Positions 59,400-64,000 of a stretch of DNA of 64,000 bases are shown in pieces. The notes under the pieces were generated by a model that saw only the letters and a program-made list of their open reading frames with translations, ran no database searches and was not told where the DNA came from. The position numbers and the translations under genes were made by a program. The stretch is from Brienomyrus brachyistius (Eukaryota; Chordata; Actinopteri; Osteoglossiformes; Mormyridae): assembly GCF_023856365.1 (NCBI RefSeq), contig NC_064550.1, positions 21,763,629-21,827,628 on the forward strand, written 5' to 3'. Position 1 is the stretch's first letter. Each line of letters begins with the position of its first letter.

Positions 59400-59966
59400 C
59401 TATACATACAAAAGTATTGGGACACACCTCTTAATCATTGAATTCAGGTGTTTCATTCAGACCCATTGCCGCAGGTGTACAAGATCAAGTACGTAACCAT
59501 ACAGTCATGTTTACAAACATGTGTAAATGAATGGGTCATTCTAAAGAGCTCAGTGAATTCAAGCCTGGTACTGTCACAGAATGCCACCTTTGCGATGAGT
59601 CAGTTTGTGAAATGTCTTCCCTGCTAGATATTCTGTGGTCAACTGAAAGTGGTGTTATTGCAATGAGGAAGCATTGAGGAACAAGAGAAACTCAGGCACT
59701 AAGTGGCAGACCATGTAAAGTAACAGGGAAGGGTCTCTGGACGCTGAGGTGCTTTGTGCATGACGTTCAATGCCAACGTTGACTCAGTAATTGCAGAGTT
59801 CCAGACTTCCTCTGGCATTAACCTCAGCATAAAAACTGTGCGATGGGAGCTTCACAGAATGGGCGTCCATGGCCGAGCAGCTGAATGCGAGCTTCACATC
59901 ACCAAATACAATGCCAAGCGTCGGACGGAGTGGTGAATCGCGCTTCTCTGTCTGGAGGGGTAAACC
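59400..59966 (+). pseudogene. Truncated fish Tc1 element with internal deletion
   Basis: The 5' end ('aaaagtattgggacacacct', 'aattcaggtgtttcattcag') is that of a common fish Tc1 family. A transposase N-terminus follows (SKELSEFKPGTVTECHLCDE near 59540, then a decayed helix-turn-helix and HRMGVHGRAAE near 59850). At about 59932 the sequence jumps to ESRFSVW, a deletion of roughly 50 bp including the first catalytic residue's context, then ends at a C run (59967-59979). Frameshifts make it dead. The other end is missing. Confidence 0.75.
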
Positions 59967-59984
59967 CCCCCCCCCCCCACAACA

Positions 59985-61150
59985 TCAGAATAACAGAGCA
60001 CTAAATGGAGAGAGGAGGAAATCCACGGCACTACTTGCTGTTAGCGGTTATCGGTTTATTGGTGTGTCAGAAAGGATTTGGCTGGCAAAACAGCTGTAGA
60101 TGCGCGTATGAGCCATAGAAGCTATAGAATGTGCACTGTGGAACTACACTAACGATTTCTCCGCAAAAGCAGATCGTGGAGATATTTTAATCGTTCAGGA
60201 TCTAATATCGTCAAATCGAACAAGCACTAAACAAAGAGTCTCCTGTTCTTGTTTTGTAATTGTTCTCTGACTTCGGTTGTAGCTATGAATTCTTCGAAAG
60301 AAAACGGTAGCTGTCCCGCATTGGTAGCAAAGTTTTGCTGGCAAAATATAAGCACGGCTATGATCTATTTTTCTTCGGGCTATGGCAGTTACAAAGACAC
60401 GAACTAACGTTGGCTAAAGTTTGACAACTAATTTGATTTTTCAACCTTGAACAGGGCAAGTGAATTTTCTCTTTCTAAATATGGTCTGTATAGTTAACGC
60501 CAAGTGTCGGTTTTTCATTTGTTTTACAGGTCAAAACTGACCCGAGAAACAGACTGAAAGGGGAGGATGTTTGAGAATGTTAATAAAAGGACCAGTAGCA
60601 CTAGGGCACTCCCATATACACAGGCGTTGGAGCTCTTTGTTTGAAAACATCAGAAAGATTAAGTGCTCTGACAAACATTGCCAAGTCGGTACACAATAAA
60701 GCGTTTTATTCTTTTTTTCCCTTTGTCTTCTCTCTAGATGTAGGGGAGGGTTGGGGCTTGGATCAGTGAAATATTACGTGAAATCAATAGAAATATTTGA
60801 TATAGCAAAATAATCTGCGAAAAGTCACATGTATTTGTCACATGAAGTACAACATTTTTCTGCCGGCACCAGCTACCACCATAAATATATTTGACATGTG
60901 GGAAACACTGAATGTAAAGTCAAATGAAACAACACTAAACTTAAAAACAACAAAAACTAACATCTATTAAGAACAGGAACTTAGTTGTGTCATGGCTTCA
61001 TATACTACGTTTATGCAATATTTCCATCTGTTCCGTCATTGCACGCTCACAAGCACATGCACGCATTTTCAAGTAATACTAAAAATAGCAGGGAAATCGG
61101 CATATAAATTATGCTCAGACTAAAATCACAAAATTCCATTGTTCCGAGCG
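59985..61150. other. Intergenic sequence, nothing recognised
   Basis: No conserved frame or repeat recognised. Confidence 0.35.
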
Positions 61151-61154
61151 ACCT

Positions 61155-61465
61155 ATTAACATCCATCCATCCATCCATTTTCCAAACCGCTTATCCTACT
61201 GGGTCGTGGGGGGTCCGGAGCCTATCCCGGAAGCAATGGGCACGAGGCAGGGAACAACCTAGGACGGGGGGCCAGCCCATCGCAGGGCACACTCACACAC
61301 CATTCACTCACACATGCACACCTACGGGCAATTTTGCAAGTCCAATTAGCCTCAGCATGTTTTTGGACTGTGGGGGGAAACCGGAGTACCCGGAGGAAAC
61401 CCCACGACGACATGGGGAGAACATGCAAACTCCACACACATGTAAACCAGGCGGAGAACTTGTTA
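61155..61465 (-). repeat. TGGA-tailed interspersed repeat, near-complete copy
   Basis: CATCC tail at 61160-61175, then 'ccaaaccgcttatcctactg', 'cggagcctatcccggaagca', 'gtttttggactgtgggggga' and 'gggagaacatgcaaactcca'. It is nearly the mirror image of the copy at 1725-2045 and looks young. The open frames over it on both strands (122 and 124 codons) are not genes. Confidence 0.8.
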
Positions 61466-61469
61466 ACAT

Positions 61470-62205
61470 ACACGACTAAACCTGTTTTAATATATAACAA
61501 TATTATATATTTGAAATATAAACTATAAATTCTGGTGGACGAACGTTCCCACCGTGAAATCGAACTATTAGTATAATTGGTGATATAACGGGACACAGTT
61601 TGTGCACAATTTCTACCGGCATTTATGTTTCCCTGACAGAAAAATTATCTTACCGTTGGACTTTTTGGAGTCCAAATTTAGAAATAAAGAGATATTTCCG
61701 GGAACGTGCTTAACTACTTTCCTGTTTATTTCTCACATCACTCCACCGCACAATTATAGCCCACATTGCTAATCACAAATTCGTATTACTTATAACCATC
61801 TGCCGTATTAGTTATAATAATGCATCTGCTTCTTAGCAGTTTGCCACGTCTGTACACATAGTATAAGTAATACTAACAATAAAGAAATATACGAAAAACA
61901 AAAACATATCACTTAAGGAATTAAATAATCAACATAATAGGATGAGGGAAATGCAGCCACGTATCAGCACACGAAAATATCAAGACACGGAAAATAATAC
62001 ACATAGTAAATATAGTCTGTCTCCATATCACGTTTAATTGGTTGATACAGAACGTTCAGATAAGCATTGTGAACAATGTAAAATACATAGACTTATATAT
62101 TCATTATTACAATTATCGAGATACTTTGCTGCATATTTCTTTACCTTGTCATTTTAGCTTCAATCCAATTAACGTTGCTCGACGGATTTTTATTAAATTT
62201 ATTTA
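61470..62205. other. AT-rich sequence upstream of a CpG-rich promoter
   Basis: No coding exon recognised. Confidence 0.35.
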
Positions 62206-62209
62206 CGCC

Positions 62210-63450
62210 AAACCAGCAGGCGCCGGCCAACGCCATTTAGTTGTGGAAGTCGAGCAGGCGCATGCGCAGGATGGGAGCCACGCCGTGACAGCGGCGGCGC
62301 TGCACGCTGCCGCTCAGCCAACGCTACAGGAAAATAAAGTGCGTGGTCTGCTGCCGCTCAAAGAGGTAGCGGCACAGCACATGACAAGCCGGGGCGAGTG
62401 TCAGGCTGTCCAGACGTTACCGGGCGGGCAGAAATAAGAACTCGAGGAAGCCTTAGGTAAGAGAATCATTTATTGTGATGTGTCGCACAGGCCATCTGCT
62501 GGAGCCGTTCTGATTTTCGGTTTGAATACGAACCATAATTGTTTATGTTGGCGATGATGTGGGTGACAAGTGAAAGTTGCCAGCATGATATTTCACGACT
62601 GATGCTGTTGAAGTTTGGAGGAAATTTAAACCGCACTGGGTTTGAATGCGGTTATGCTTTGGTGTAAAATTGCGTTTTTAATCATTCGTGTCGCGTCTGT
62701 TGAGAAAGAACCGCTGATGTTCTTTCTAGAGGGTTCGTCGAGTTTTATGGGAAGTTGGATCATTCTCAGCTCATGCCGTAAATATGGTAAGTGAAATGTA
62801 ACCAAGAGCAGGCCGAGATGAGGCCCCTGCTAAGTTGTGGTCTGATTGGCAGTCATCCCAGCCAATGAAATGTTTAGAATTTGGAGCCGTCAGTGGCGTG
62901 AGCCAATGAGCTTTCCAGAAATCGGCAAAGCAGTAGCGATGTAGGGGAGATGTGCAATAATTAAACCTGCTACTAAACGAGCGCTCATCGCATTTGTCGT
63001 CAGGTTTCAAACATTAAAATTAACTTTCTTCATGAGCTCTGACCTGCATAAAGTTAAATTTAAGGCGTGCCGATCTGCTGGATGCCAGGTTCGGTCCTGT
63101 AAATACCACATGCACGTTTCTGCGCGAGCGTGTCCGCAAAGGTAGCCTACGCCGGGTTATGGACAGAAGTCAAAAGAAGGTTAGGAGGGTGGCTTTTTAG
63201 GCCAGTGCTTATAAACTGCAGGGGAGTCCATAAAATGTCTTTCTTTTTTTTTTTTTTTGACGCGTTGCCTTTGCTCATACTTGGACTGGTCGTGCGCGTC
63301 CCCGTGCGCGTTCGCGACGGCCACATTGTAAACAGCGCGGAAAAGTCCCGCGCTGCGCGCCATCCTCGGCGGCTGTTTGTGAAGCGACGCTGTCGGTCGC
63401 ATGTTCTCAGGATCACGGCGAAAATGATTCTCTCAGGTCACGGCTAAGCG
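62210..63450 (+). promoter_or_regulatory. CpG-rich promoter with NRF1 site and first-exon donor
   Basis: CpG-dense blocks at about 62215-62440 and 63250-63430. GCGCATGCGCA at 62258-62268 is a perfect palindromic NRF1 site. CCTTAG/GTAAGA at 62451-62462 is a strong 5' splice site, so a non-coding first exon ending at 62456 is likely on the plus strand. CCAAT-type boxes occur at about 62842 (reverse), 62861 and 62902. The gene itself lies outside the window and is not identified. The 131-codon open frame through 62042-62437 ends before the donor and has no homology that I recognise. Confidence 0.5.
62491..62502 (-). promoter_or_regulatory. CTCF-type motif beside the CpG island
   Basis: CCAGCAGATGGC on the minus strand matches the 12-base CTCF core CCASYAGRKGGC at every position. 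Similar 11-of-12 matches on the same strand are at 63673-63662 and 57699-57688. Confidence 0.4.
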
Positions 63451-63773
63451 ACGGACAAACGCATGCATTTTTACTGAGATTAAGTGATCTGTATAGTATG
63501 CCTTCGGCAGTTTTATTATGATTTCATCATGGCGTACGTAAACTATATCGAGGATAAATATTTTGTTCCCTTACAAGAAGTTAATGTCATTAAGTATTGG
63601 TAATTAAAAGGATTATTATTTGTTGTCGTCGTCATTGTTATTTAACTTGTTAATCCGAAATGCCGCCTGCTGGTTTCGGTCCGTGCGCCGCTAGGTGCGC
63701 AGTTCGGGACAGTTTGCTATCACACCTGTACAATTCTGCCTTTTAATAATCGCGAATTATGAAATAAAGAAAC

Positions 63774-63777
<4 letters not shown>

Positions 63778-63847
<70 letters not shown>
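63778..63847 (+). repeat. (TA)n microsatellite
   Basis: About 35 uninterrupted TA units. Confidence 0.95.
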
Positions 63848-63849
<2 letters not shown>

Positions 63850-64000
63850 GACAGCCGTGTGTTTACATTCGTTCCTTGAAATTACATTGAAAACCACATT
63901 TTGTTTCACTATGACGGCAGACACAGAATCAGATTTCTCAGATTGTTTTCCCAGTAGATTCAGTTTGTCTTGCTGCACCCCCCCCCCCACCCCGTCCCAC

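Noticed and set aside
61111..61596. Overlapping 122- and 124-codon open frames
   Set aside because: They lie inside the interspersed TGGA-tailed repeat and appear wherever that repeat is intact.

Overview
The window looks like ray-finned (teleost) fish nuclear DNA. It has vertebrate-style split genes with GT-AG introns, long AT-rich intergenic stretches, abundant di- to pentanucleotide microsatellites, several decayed Tc1/mariner-type transposases, tRNA-derived SINEs, TG...CA solo LTRs and many copies of an interspersed repeat ending in a TGGA-type tail. There is no bacterial or organellar gene organisation. No database search was possible, so identities rest on recognised protein motifs and remembered family sequences.

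Two protein-coding genes are supported, arranged convergently. adora1 (adenosine A1 receptor, plus strand, coding 41599-43785) has two coding exons split by a 1.18 kb intron after the TM3/DRY region, and keeps every class A GPCR landmark. bcl2l15 (Bcl-2-like 15/Bfk, minus strand, coding 54608-52383) can be assembled as four coding exons giving 163 residues; its intron falls directly after the BH2 GGW, the position used across the Bcl-2 family. A CpG-rich segment at 62.2-63.45 kb with a perfect NRF1-type site and a splice-donor-like sequence looks like the promoter and first non-coding exon of a plus-strand gene leaving the window.

Layout: 0-13 kb is mostly intergenic, with paired RFX X-box-like motifs (~1.0 kb), a possible minus-strand retroelement (2.2-3.1 kb), a solo LTR (4.0-4.5 kb), a SINE, a CTCF-type motif and teleost dispersed repeats. 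13-26 kb holds a GATAA array, a SINE, a long hairpin element, an LTR, a GATA array and two dead Tc1 transposases. 26-28.5 kb is a decayed IS630/Tc1-like transposon with a repeat nested in it. 29-38 kb has Tc1 ends, a 1 kb 38-bp minisatellite, a hAT-type MITE and a minus-strand dead Tc1. 38-41 kb is unassigned sequence, a SINE and the CpG-rich adora1 5' region. 44-52 kb is intergenic. 55-58 kb carries a 49-bp minisatellite and two solo LTRs with perfect 5-bp target duplications. 59.4 kb has a truncated Tc1 copy.

The two genes are not known to work together: one is a Gi-coupled adenosine receptor, the other a small Bcl-2-fold protein. Their interest is mainly gene structure and synteny. I found no convincing wholly new system; the best leads are the synteny, an apparent Arg-to-Ser change created at the adora1 splice junction, the minisatellite whose every unit carries a splice-acceptor-like motif, and several unnamed repeat families.
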